The notes under the pieces were generated by a model. That model had not been told where the DNA came from. It saw only the letters and a list, made by a program, of their open reading frames with translations, and did no database searches. A stretch of DNA of 10,735 nucleotides from JANLSO01 sp031362405 (GTDB lineage: Bacteria > Actinomycetota > Thermoleophilia > Miltoncostaeales > Miltoncostaeaceae): the NCBI GenBank assembly GCA_031362405.1, contig JANLSO010000039.1, positions 1-10,735 of the forward strand, in the 5' to 3' direction. Made by a program: the position numbers and the translations under genes. Of this stretch, positions 1-5,102 are shown piece by piece (position 1 is the first letter of the stretch; every line of letters starts with the position of its first letter).

Positions 1-117
1 TGCTCGCGAAAGCCACTGCGCGATGCGTCGATCCCGGGAGGCTGGCTGCAAAAGGAACTCGCCGGGGCCACGTGGGACCGCCTGGCCGAGGCGGCCTATG
101 CCGGGCGTGGCACGTGA
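1..117 (+). CDS. 3' end of an upstream gene, possibly the antitoxin of the PIN toxin (partial)
   Basis: The frame is open from the first base to a TGA at 115-117 and gives 38 C-terminal residues ending in AYAGRGT. It contains a WLQKEL segment and a WDRLAEAA helix-like stretch. The TGA overlaps the GTG start of the next gene in the four bases GTGA, the arrangement usual for antitoxin-toxin pairs. I therefore infer that this is the C-terminal, toxin-binding part of a VapB-like antitoxin. I do not recognise the sequence as a named antitoxin family, and the DNA-binding part lies outside the window. It could instead be an unrelated gene in the same transcript. Confidence 0.5.
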   Translation, partial: CSRKPLRDASIPGGWLQKELAGATWDRLAEAAYAGRGT

Positions 118-548
118 TCGCCGTCGACACCAACATCCTCCTCGCCGCCCATCGACGAGCGGCCCCCGGGCACGTTCTTGCGGTCGCCACCCTCGGCGCC
201 CTCTGCGCCGAACGGGCGCAGTGGGCGATTCCGTGGCCCTGCATCCACGAGTTCATGGCAATCGCCACCGATCCGCGGGTCTTCGATCCGCCATCGACGC
301 TGGCCAAGGCCTGCGATCAGGTCGACGCATGGGTTGAGGCGTCGAACCTCGTACTTCTCGGCGAGTCTCCTGGCCACTGGGAGCGTCTGCGCGCGATGCT
401 CCAGGCGGCCAACGTGACCGGACCACGCGCCCACGACGGCCGGATTGCGGCGATCTGCCTGGCGCACGGCGTGCGCGAGCTGCTCACCGCCGATCGCGAC
501 TTCGGCCGTTTCCCCACGCTGAGGGTCCGCAATCCATTGGTCAGCTGA
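114..548 (+). CDS. vapC: PIN-domain ribonuclease toxin, VapC family
   Basis: This is a 144-aa protein with a PIN fold of typical VapC length. VapC toxins are Mg2+-dependent RNases that cut tRNA or rRNA and are held inactive by a cognate VapB. The acidic metal-binding set is visible: D5 in AVDTNILL, E46 in WPCIHEF, D108 in HDGRIAA, and D127/D129 in the TADRDF motif near the C-terminus. The GTG at 114 is chosen because it puts the DTN motif at residues 5-7, as in the family, and overlaps the upstream stop by 4 nt. An upstream in-frame GTG at 72 would add 14 residues unlike the family. There is no clear SD, so translation is probably coupled to the preceding ORF. The stop lies within a 12-bp palindrome. 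The family call is firm; the RNA target is unknown. Confidence 0.88.
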   Translation: MIAVDTNILLAAHRRAAPGHVLAVATLGALCAERAQWAIPWPCIHEFMAIATDPRVFDPPSTLAKACDQVDAWVEASNLVLLGESPGHWERLRAMLQAANVTGPRAHDGRIAAICLAHGVRELLTADRDFGRFPTLRVRNPLVS

Positions 549-550
549 CC
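539..550. promoter_or_regulatory. 12-bp perfect palindrome at the end of vapC
   Basis: GGTCAGCTGACC is self-complementary over all 12 bases and contains the vapC TGA (546-548). It lies about 24 bp upstream of the -35 box of the AbrB-Doc promoter. A perfect dyad of this size could be an operator for a dimeric antitoxin. As RNA it gives only a 4-bp stem, and no T-tract follows, so a terminator is unlikely. An operator role is inference. Confidence 0.4.
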
Positions 551-573
551 GAGCGGCCCCCACAAAGGCCCGA

Positions 574-604
574 TTGGCATCCGGTGCCTCTCGTGCGTTA
601 TAAC
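574..604 (+). promoter_or_regulatory. Promoter of the AbrB-Doc operon, probably leaderless, with dyads over the -35 and -10
   Basis: The -35 box TTGGCA (574-579) and -10 box TATAAC (599-604) each match the sigma-70-type consensus at 5 of 6 positions. The spacer is 19 nt, slightly long. Transcription starting 7 nt after the -10 would begin at 611, the A of the antitoxin ATG, so the mRNA would have no leader. No SD precedes that ATG, which agrees. The -10 lies within the 8-bp palindrome GTTATAAC (597-604). The -35 overlaps an inverted repeat with arms GGCA and TGCC around a 5-nt centre (576-588). Both dyads are plausible sites for autorepression by the antitoxin-toxin complex, as is usual in type II TA operons. 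The boxes are seen; the start site and repression are inferred. Confidence 0.6.
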
Positions 605-610
605 CTTTGT

Positions 611-835
611 ATGAACACTCTTAAGGTGACACAGATCGGGAACTCGTTGGGCGTCGTGCTTCCCAAGGAGATCGTCTCCCGACTCAAGCTCGAGCGGGGC
701 GATGTCGTGCACGTCACTGACTCTCCCGACGGAGTTTTCCTCACTCCGTATGACCCGGCCCTGGACGAGCAGGTCCAGCTCGGGCGTGAGTTTATGCGTG
801 ACTATCGCGACACGTTTCGGCAGCTCGCGAAGTGA
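611..835 (+). CDS. AbrB/MazE-type antitoxin (Doc partner)
   Basis: This 74-aa protein has an N-terminal swapped-hairpin (AbrB/MazE/SpoVT-type) DNA-binding domain at about residues 1-48, with the family pattern KVTQIGNSLGVVLPKEI followed by LKLERGDVVHV. The charged C-terminal tail (about 50-74), ending in FRQLAK, is expected to wrap around and inhibit the toxin. It matches the known pattern of small AbrB-like antidotes encoded directly before Doc proteins. The ATG at 611 is preferred over a GTG at 584 because the domain starts right after it and the predicted transcription start coincides with it. The stop codon overlaps the doc GTG in GTGA. It probably acts as both toxin neutraliser and autorepressor. 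Confidence 0.9.
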   Translation: MNTLKVTQIGNSLGVVLPKEIVSRLKLERGDVVHVTDSPDGVFLTPYDPALDEQVQLGREFMRDYRDTFRQLAK

Positions 836-1275
836 GTCCCGTATGGAGATGGGTGTCGACGCAGGCGCTCATCCTCCTCCACGGTGAAAGCCTGGCGGAA
901 CACGGGGGCTCGACAGGCATGCGCGACGAAGGGCTGCTCGAGTCTGCGTGCGCGCGGCCCCAGAATCTGGCGGCGTACGGCGAGCCGGACCTCTCCGACC
1001 TCGCCGCGTCCTACGCCGTCGGCATCGCGAAGAACCATCCGCTCGTCGACGGCAACAAACGTGCGGGCTTCCTCGCCCTCGGCTTGTTCCTGGGGCTCAA
1101 TGGCAAGCGCCTCGAGGCGACCCAGCTCGACGCAACGCAGACGATGCTGGCCGCCGCAGCCGGAGAGCTCGACGGGGCGGGCCTTGCTCGGTGGATCCGC
1201 GATCGCCTTCGCGACCGCGCGGTGGTCGGAGAGCCGCTGACGACGTCCATCAATAGCGCACGCCGACCAGGGTAA
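832..1275 (+). CDS. doc: Doc/Fic-family toxin (death-on-curing type)
   Basis: This 147-aa protein has the short Fic fold of the Doc group. The active-site motif is at residues 69-77, HPLVDGNKR: H69 is the catalytic His and D73 the metal ligand, followed by the N-K-R phosphate-binding residues. The upstream stretch GLLESACARPQNL and the segment DLAASYAVGIAKNHP are typical of the family. P1 Doc phosphorylates EF-Tu and stops translation; other Fic proteins transfer AMP. Which applies here cannot be read from the sequence. The usual Phe after HP is Leu (L71). I see no internal inhibitory (S/T)xxxE(G/N) helix, so inhibition should come from the antitoxin. The GTG start overlaps the antitoxin stop by 4 nt. 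About 23 residues after the WIRDRL helix form a tail, and its last codons lie inside truA on the other strand. Confidence 0.9.
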   Translation: MSPVWRWVSTQALILLHGESLAEHGGSTGMRDEGLLESACARPQNLAAYGEPDLSDLAASYAVGIAKNHPLVDGNKRAGFLALGLFLGLNGKRLEATQLDATQTMLAAAAGELDGAGLARWIRDRLRDRAVVGEPLTTSINSARRPG

Positions 1276-1984
1276 GCCCCCACGGCGGTGCGCTGGGGCC
1301 GGCGGCCGAGCGCGGCGCCCCCTGCAAAAGCTCGGTCATCCAGGTGACCGGCTCCCGGCCGCGGCCGATCATCAGCATCGTGCCGGCCAACGCGCGGACC
1401 ATCCCCCGAAGGAATGCGTTGGCCTCGACTTCGAGCACCAGCTCGTCTCCCCGCCGGACCCAGTGGCAGAGATTCACCGTGCGGTGGAAGAAGACGTGCT
1501 TTGTCTGGGTGGGCGTGAACGCACGGAAATCGTGCTGGCCGACCACCAACTCCGCCGCGGCGTCCAGGGCGTCATGGTCGAGCGGCGTGCGCTCATGGAG
1601 CGTGATCGTTCGGCGAAGGGGCGACGGTGCACCGGTGAGCAGACGGTATTCGTAGCGGCGTGCGGTCGCGTCGCGACGGGCGTCAAAGCCCGGGGCAGCG
1701 TCGGTGACGGCCCGTACGGCGAGGTCTCTCGGCAGGATGCCCGCCATTCCCCGCAGGATGCGATTGCACGTGAGGTCGGTTTCGGTGGTGACGCTCGCCA
1801 CCTGACCGCTCGCGTGAACTCCGGCGTCGGTTCGTCCAGCGGCGCGCACCCGGACCTCGTGGCGCAAAAGCGTCTCCAATGCCTCGACGAGAACGCCCTC
1901 ACACGTACGAAGGCCAGGTTGCGCGGCCCATCCCACGAACCCGGCCCCGTCGTACTCGATGTCGAGGCGCAGTGACCGCGTCAC
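1250..1984 (-). CDS. truA: tRNA pseudouridine synthase A (TruA)
   Basis: This 244-aa protein isomerises uridines at positions 38-40 of the tRNA anticodon arm to pseudouridine. The catalytic Asp is D53 in the RAAGRTDAGVHA motif. The N-terminal EYDGAGFVGW segment, the central HDFRAFT segment and the C-terminal FLRGMVRALAGTM helix are all in place. The protein ends with the family-typical GLTLVGVRY, so it is complete. The GTG start at 1984 has a GAGG 5 nt upstream and lies 12 nt after the rplQ stop, so it is translated from the ribosomal transcript. It is the last gene of the cluster visible on this strand. Its 3' end overlaps the convergent doc gene by 26 bp. Confidence 0.97.
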   Translation of the reverse strand: MTRSLRLDIEYDGAGFVGWAAQPGLRTCEGVLVEALETLLRHEVRVRAAGRTDAGVHASGQVASVTTETDLTCNRILRGMAGILPRDLAVRAVTDAAPGFDARRDATARRYEYRLLTGAPSPLRRTITLHERTPLDHDALDAAAELVVGQHDFRAFTPTQTKHVFFHRTVNLCHWVRRGDELVLEVEANAFLRGMVRALAGTMLMIGRGREPVTWMTELLQGAPRSAAGPSAPPWGLTLVGVRY

Positions 1985-1996
1985 TGCGCCTCACCT

Positions 1997-2371
1997 CTAG
2001 CTCTGTGCGACCTCAACGTCGCGCGTCAGCTCGAGCAACACCATCGGCGCCGCATCGCCGGCACGCGGGCCGAGCTTCATGACGCGGGTGTAGCCGCCGT
2101 TGACGTCCTTGAAGGCGGGGGCGATCTCGTTGAACAAGCGGTACGTGATCTGCTTGTTGCGAAGCAGCGCAATCGCCTGACGACGCGTGTGCAGCGTGTT
2201 CGCCTTGCCGAGCGTGATGGCCTTCTCGGCGATCGCGCGGGCCAACCGCGCCTTCGGCGCTGTTGTCTGGATGCGACCGTGCGTCAGCAGCGCGGTCGCC
2301 AGGTTGGCGCCCAACGCCACGCGGTGCGAGGGGGAACGATTGAGCTTCGGACCGTTGTTCTTGTGACGCAC
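1997..2371 (-). CDS. rplQ: 50S ribosomal protein L17
   Basis: This 124-aa protein is close to the usual bacterial L17 length of 116-130. It starts MRHKNNGPKLNRSPSHR, followed by the conserved ALLTHGRIQTTAPKAR and a C-terminal GGYTRVMKLGPRAGDAAPM. L17 binds 23S rRNA near the polypeptide exit region of the 50S subunit. The GTG start at 2371 has a clear AAGGAG six nucleotides upstream. It follows rpoA after 42 nt and precedes truA by 12 nt, the normal order at the end of the alpha operon. Confidence 0.98.
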   Translation of the reverse strand: MRHKNNGPKLNRSPSHRVALGANLATALLTHGRIQTTAPKARLARAIAEKAITLGKANTLHTRRQAIALLRNKQITYRLFNEIAPAFKDVNGGYTRVMKLGPRAGDAAPMVLLELTRDVEVAQS

Positions 2372-2389
2372 GGGTGCTCCTTCAGGCGG

Positions 2390-2403
2390 CTCGGTCGGCC
2401 GAG
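2390..2403 (-). promoter_or_regulatory. Hairpin in the rpoA-rplQ spacer
   Basis: The 42-nt spacer holds a 5-bp GC-rich stem, CTCGG/CCGAG, with a 4-nt loop, a few bases upstream of the rplQ SD. There is no T-run after it, so it is not a classical terminator. It could affect mRNA stability or L17 initiation; at this GC content a short stem may also be chance. Confidence 0.3.
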
Positions 2404-2413
2404 TGTAGTCGGA

Positions 2414-3352
2414 TCAGTCGTCGCTGCGCAGGCCGAGGCCGTGCGCGGCGAGGTTCTCCTTGACCTCTTCAATGCTCTTCTTACCGAAGTTCGGAATCGC
2501 CGACAGTTCGGCCTCCGACTTCGAGATGAGGTCGCCGATCGTCTCGACGCCCACGCGCTTGAGACAGTTGTACGACCGCACGCCGAGCTCGAGCTCCTCG
2601 ATCATGATGTCGTGCATTCCGCCGCCGGCGGGAACCTCTTCCGGCTCGATCTGTCCGACGACGCGGGTGCTGTCCGGGTCGGCGAAGATCGCGAGGCGGT
2701 CGATCAGGGCCTCCGCGGCGCGCGCGACGGCGGCCCGGGGGTCGATACTGCCGTCGGTCTGGATCTCCAGCGAGAGCTTGTCGTAGTCGGTGCGCTGACC
2801 GACCCGCGAGCTGGCGACCTCGAAGCGGACCCGCCGCACCGGCGAGAAGTTCGAATCGACAGGGATCACACCGATCACGGTGTTCGGACCCTTGTTTCCC
2901 TCGGCGGGAACGTAGCCGCGACCGCGGGCGACCGTCAGCACCATCTCGAGACGGGCGTTTGGCAAGAGGTTTGCGATCTCGAGTTCCGGGTTCAGAATCT
3001 CCAGGTCCGCGGGGCACGAGATGTCGCCTGCCGTTACCGGGCCGGGGCCCACTTTCGACAGCTCGACCTCGATCTCAGAGACCTCGCCGTGCAGACGGCA
3101 GATCAGCCCACGCAGATTGAGGATGATGTCGGTGACGTCCTCGCGAACACCCTCGACGGTCGTGAACTCGTGCTGCACGCCCTCGATCCGAACCGAGGTC
3201 ACCGCGACGCCTTCGAGCGACGAGAGCAGCACGCGGCGAAGACTATTGCCATAGGTGTGGCCGAAACCACGGTCGAGCGGCTCGACCTCGAAGACGCCGA
3301 GGGTGTCCGAGACGGGCTCGTAGGTCATGCGGGGGGCTTGAACGTCGATCAC
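2414..3352 (-). CDS. rpoA: DNA-directed RNA polymerase subunit alpha
   Basis: The alpha dimer nucleates assembly of RNA polymerase, and its C-terminal domain contacts UP elements and activators. From the GTG at 3352 the protein has 312 aa, near the usual 310-340. The N-terminal domain shows EPLDRGFGHTYGNSLRRVLL, the conserved dimerisation and beta-binding segment. The C-terminal domain (about 246-312) has LGVRSYNCLKR, with the Arg and Asn that bind DNA, and the helix-hairpin-helix IPNFGKKSIEEVKENL. The start is uncertain. GTG 3352 has AAGGA nine nt upstream. GTG 3358 gives two more residues, lies too close to that SD, but overlaps the stop of a short upstream ORF. ATG 3328 would cut the N-terminal strand. 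The spacer from rpsD (about 120 nt) is the longest in the operon, which may allow separate control of alpha. Confidence 0.97.
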   Translation of the reverse strand: MIDVQAPRMTYEPVSDTLGVFEVEPLDRGFGHTYGNSLRRVLLSSLEGVAVTSVRIEGVQHEFTTVEGVREDVTDIILNLRGLICRLHGEVSEIEVELSKVGPGPVTAGDISCPADLEILNPELEIANLLPNARLEMVLTVARGRGYVPAEGNKGPNTVIGVIPVDSNFSPVRRVRFEVASSRVGQRTDYDKLSLEIQTDGSIDPRAAVARAAEALIDRLAIFADPDSTRVVGQIEPEEVPAGGGMHDIMIEELELGVRSYNCLKRVGVETIGDLISKSEAELSAIPNFGKKSIEEVKENLAAHGLGLRSDD

Positions 3353-3354
3353 GT

Positions 3355-3456
3355 TCACCAATCCTTCGTTTCCGGCGTCGGCCGGAGATGTACACCGACG
3401 CGAATGACAACTCGCCAGCATCGGCACCCCGGGCGCGTCACACCCAAGGGCACCAT
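3355..3456 (-). CDS. Possible 33-codon leader ORF coupled to rpoA
   Basis: The rpsD-rpoA spacer contains an ATG at 3456 followed by 33 sense codons and a TGA at 3357-3355. That TGA overlaps one possible rpoA start (GTG 3358-3356) in the sequence GTGA. An AAGG lies 10 nt before the ATG, a little far. The peptide begins MVPLGVTRPG, ends PETKDW, and resembles nothing I know. It could be a leader peptide that couples or meters rpoA translation, or a chance ORF in GC-rich DNA. Codon composition alone does not settle this. Confidence 0.25.
   Translation of the reverse strand: MVPLGVTRPGCRCWRVVIRVGVHLRPTPETKDW
3371..3386 (-). promoter_or_regulatory. Hairpin just upstream of the rpoA ribosome-binding site
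   Basis: A 6-bp stem, TCCGGC/GCCGGA, with a 4-nt loop ends a few bases before the AAGGA used by rpoA. There is no T-tract. Its place next to the SD suggests a translational or mRNA-processing signal; this is inference. The 9-base word AAACGAAGG on the minus strand occurs both here (3363-3371) and right at the rpsD stop (3467-3475), flanking the spacer as a direct repeat. Confidence 0.3.
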
Positions 3457-3473
3457 CGCCGACGAGCCTTCGT

Positions 3474-4094
3474 TTACTTCGAGTAGAGCTCCACGATGAG
3501 CTGCTCGCGAACAGGCGTGTCAATTTCGGTCCGCTCGGGAGCGCGCAGCACCTTGGCAGTGAGGGCGTCGTGATCGGCCTGAAGCCACGGGGCAAGCGAA
3601 ACGACCTGTTCGGTCGCCGCGCGTATCGTGGCCTCCGCACCGGAACCCTGCTTCACCGACACAACGTCGTTCGGCTTCACCTGGTAGCTGGGGATGTCGA
3701 CCCGGCGGCCGTTCACGAGGAAGTGGCCGTGGCGCACCAGCTGACGCGCCTCGCGGCGCGACGATGCGAATGCCAAACGGGTGACGACGTTGTCGAGCCG
3801 CATTTCGAGCAGCCGCAGCAGGTTCTCGCCGGTGATACCCGGCTGGCGCGTCGCCTTCTCGTAGTAGCGCCGAAACTGCGCCTCGAGCACCTGGTAGAAC
3901 CGGCGGGCCTTCTGCTTTTCGCGCAGCTGCAAGAGGTACTCGCTCTGACGAATACGGCCGCGGCCGTGCTCACCCGGCGGGTACGGCCGCACCGTGATCC
4001 CGCACTTCGGCGTAAAGCACCGCGTGCCCTTGAGGAAGAGCTGCTCGCCCTCACGCCGACACAACTTGCAGACCGCTCCGGTATCGCGTGCCAT
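3474..4094 (-). CDS. rpsD: 30S ribosomal protein S4 (zinc-binding type)
   Basis: This 206-aa protein is a primary 16S rRNA binder at the 5' domain of the small subunit and starts 30S assembly. Residues C9, C12, C26 and C31 form the zinc-binding N-terminus seen in the C+ form of S4. The S4 RNA-binding domain is recognised by RLDNVVTRLAFASSRREARQLVRHGHFLVNGRRVDIPSYQV. The ATG start at 4094 follows AGGGG by six nt and lies 9 nt after the rpsK stop. In Escherichia coli S4 represses the alpha operon by binding its leader RNA. No equivalent pseudoknot is evident to me here. The last gene before the long rpoA spacer, it is intact. Confidence 0.98.
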   Translation of the reverse strand: MARDTGAVCKLCRREGEQLFLKGTRCFTPKCGITVRPYPPGEHGRGRIRQSEYLLQLREKQKARRFYQVLEAQFRRYYEKATRQPGITGENLLRLLEMRLDNVVTRLAFASSRREARQLVRHGHFLVNGRRVDIPSYQVKPNDVVSVKQGSGAEATIRAATEQVVSLAPWLQADHDALTAKVLRAPERTEIDTPVREQLIVELYSK

Positions 4095-4103
4095 CCGAAG
4101 CCC

Positions 4104-4502
4104 CTAGACCCGACGCCGCTTGCGAGGGCGGCATCCGTTGTGGGGGACCGGGGAGACGTCGGTGACCGCGGTGACCTCGCGGCCCGCGGCCTGAAGCGAC
4201 CGGATGGCCGTCTCTCGACCCGAACCCGGGCCCTTGACGTACACGTCGATCTTCTGCAGGCCGTGCTCCATGCCCTTCTTGGCCGCCGAGTCGGCGGTGA
4301 CCTGCGCGGCGAACGGCGTGCTCTTGCGGGATCCCTTGAAGCCGGCCGAGCCGGCGGTCTCCCACGCGATGACGTTGCCCTGCTTGTCGGTCAGCGTGAC
4401 GATCGTGTTGTTGAACGACGTCTTGATGTGGGCTTGGCCCACCGCGATGTTCTTACGCGCGCGCCGACGAGTGCGGCCGCGGGTCACCTTGGTACGAGAC
4501 AT
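4104..4502 (-). CDS. rpsK: 30S ribosomal protein S11
   Basis: This 132-aa protein is close to the usual 127-135. S11 sits on the platform of the 30S subunit near the mRNA exit. Diagnostic segments are HIKTSFNNTIVTLTD, the GSRKSTPFAAQ stretch, VYVKGPGSGRETAIR and the C-terminal DVSPVPHNGCRPRKRRRV. The ATG at 4502 begins MSRTKVTRGRTRRR and has AAGGGG a few bases upstream, overlapping the rpsM stop region. Upstream in-frame starts would run into rpsM. The gap to rpsM is 7 nt. Confidence 0.98.
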   Translation of the reverse strand: MSRTKVTRGRTRRRARKNIAVGQAHIKTSFNNTIVTLTDKQGNVIAWETAGSAGFKGSRKSTPFAAQVTADSAAKKGMEHGLQKIDVYVKGPGSGRETAIRSLQAAGREVTAVTDVSPVPHNGCRPRKRRRV

Positions 4503-4509
4503 GAACCCC

Positions 4510-4881
4510 TTACTTCTTACGCTGCTTGCCGACGGTCTTCTTCGCGCCCTTGCGGGTTCGTGCATTGGTCTTGGTGCGCTGCCCGCGAACGGGCAGTCCA
4601 CGCCGGTGGCGCAGCCCGCGGTAACAGCCGATTTCCATCAGCCGCTTGATGTCGTTCGCGCGCTCGCGTCGAAGGTCGCCCTCGACGATGAGCCGCTTCT
4701 CGATGACGTCACGCAGACGGCCGACCTCTTCTTCGGTCAGGTCGCGGACGTATGTGTCACGGTCGATCTGCGTCTCGGCGAGCACACGGTTGGCCGTGGG
4801 CCGACCGATGCCGAAGATGTACGTCAGACCTATCTCTACGCGCTTTTCGCGCGGGATGTTCACTCCAGCAATTCGAGCCAT
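4510..4881 (-). CDS. rpsM: 30S ribosomal protein S13
   Basis: This 123-aa protein, in the 30S head, contacts the P-site tRNA and bridges to the 50S subunit. It begins MARIAGVNIPREKRVEIGLTY, has the helix-hairpin-helix element around IFGIGRPTANRVL, and the signature CYRGLRHRRGLPVRGQRTKTNARTRKG. The lysine-rich end (VGKQRKK) is the tail that reaches toward tRNA. The ATG at 4881 lies 1 nt after the rpmJ stop, with AGGGG four nt upstream inside the end of rpmJ, so the two are tightly coupled. Confidence 0.98.
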   Translation of the reverse strand: MARIAGVNIPREKRVEIGLTYIFGIGRPTANRVLAETQIDRDTYVRDLTEEEVGRLRDVIEKRLIVEGDLRRERANDIKRLMEIGCYRGLRHRRGLPVRGQRTKTNARTRKGAKKTVGKQRKK

Positions 4882-4882
4882 G

Positions 4883-4996
4883 CTACCCCTGCACCTGCTT
4901 GTGGCGGACGTTTTGACAGATCACGAGGATCTTGCCATGGCGCTTGATCACACGACACTTCTCGCAGATCGGTTTGACCGACGCGCGGACCTTCAC
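4883..4996 (-). CDS. rpmJ: 50S ribosomal protein L36 (zinc-binding type)
   Basis: This 37-residue protein has exactly the normal L36 length. Zinc ligands C11, C14 and C27, plus a His in RHKQ, are present, so it is the zinc-dependent form. The open frame continues 32 codons upstream, but the GTG at 4996 gives the canonical start (M)KVRASVKPICEKC and has GGGGGA just upstream. It lies 106 nt after map, where infA is found in many bacteria. No IF1 sequence is present in that space. Confidence 0.96.
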   Translation of the reverse strand: MKVRASVKPICEKCRVIKRHGKILVICQNVRHKQVQG

Positions 4997-5022
4997 GGGT
5001 ATCCCCCAGATGCGTGACATTG

Positions 5023-5036
5023 CGGCCGGATGGCCG
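5023..5036 (-). promoter_or_regulatory. Hairpin in the map-rpmJ spacer
   Basis: A 5-bp stem, CGGCC/GGCCG, with loop ATCC (minus strand) lies about 27 nt before the rpmJ GTG. No T-run follows it. It may be a leader structure for the rpmJ-rpsM-rpsK-rpsD part of the operon, or chance. Confidence 0.28.
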
Positions 5037-5087
5037 GGACGTCGTTTGGGCAGCGCAACGTAGGCTCTCGCCGACGAGCGGTCGCGA

Positions 5088-5096
5088 ACCATAGCA
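5088..5096 (-). promoter_or_regulatory. Possible extended -10 promoter for the rpmJ-rpsM section
   Basis: Right after the map stop, the minus strand reads TGCTATGGT: a TG one base before a TATGGT that matches TATAAT at 4 of 6 positions. No good -35 is seen at 17 nt (CGGTCA there matches TTGACA at 3 of 6). Transcription would start near 5081 and give a leader of about 85 nt before rpmJ. Many bacteria have an internal promoter near this junction, but the sequence support is weak. Confidence 0.25.
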
Positions 5097-5102
5097 CGCA
5101 GC

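Noticed and set aside
96..563. 155-codon frame on the minus strand opposite vapC
   Set aside because: It is a mirror of the PIN-domain gene, which has all its acidic motifs; the antisense product has none.
1212..1228. Inverted repeat CGACC/GGTCG as a terminator for truA
   Set aside because: The stem is 5 bp with no T-run on the minus strand and lies inside doc coding sequence; it is probably incidental.
3390..3412. Possible promoter TTGTCA with TACATC in the rpsD-rpoA spacer (minus strand)
   Set aside because: The boxes are only 12 nt apart, and the -10 matches consensus at 3 of 6 positions.
2189..3499. 436-codon open frame on the plus strand opposite rpoA
   Set aside because: It lies wholly antisense to rpoA and rplQ, which are unmistakable. 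Long antisense frames are expected at this GC content, and the product shows no domain.
3570..4649. 359-codon open frame on the plus strand opposite rpsD, rpsK and rpsM
   Set aside because: It is antisense to three certain ribosomal genes and its composition looks like a codon-bias shadow.
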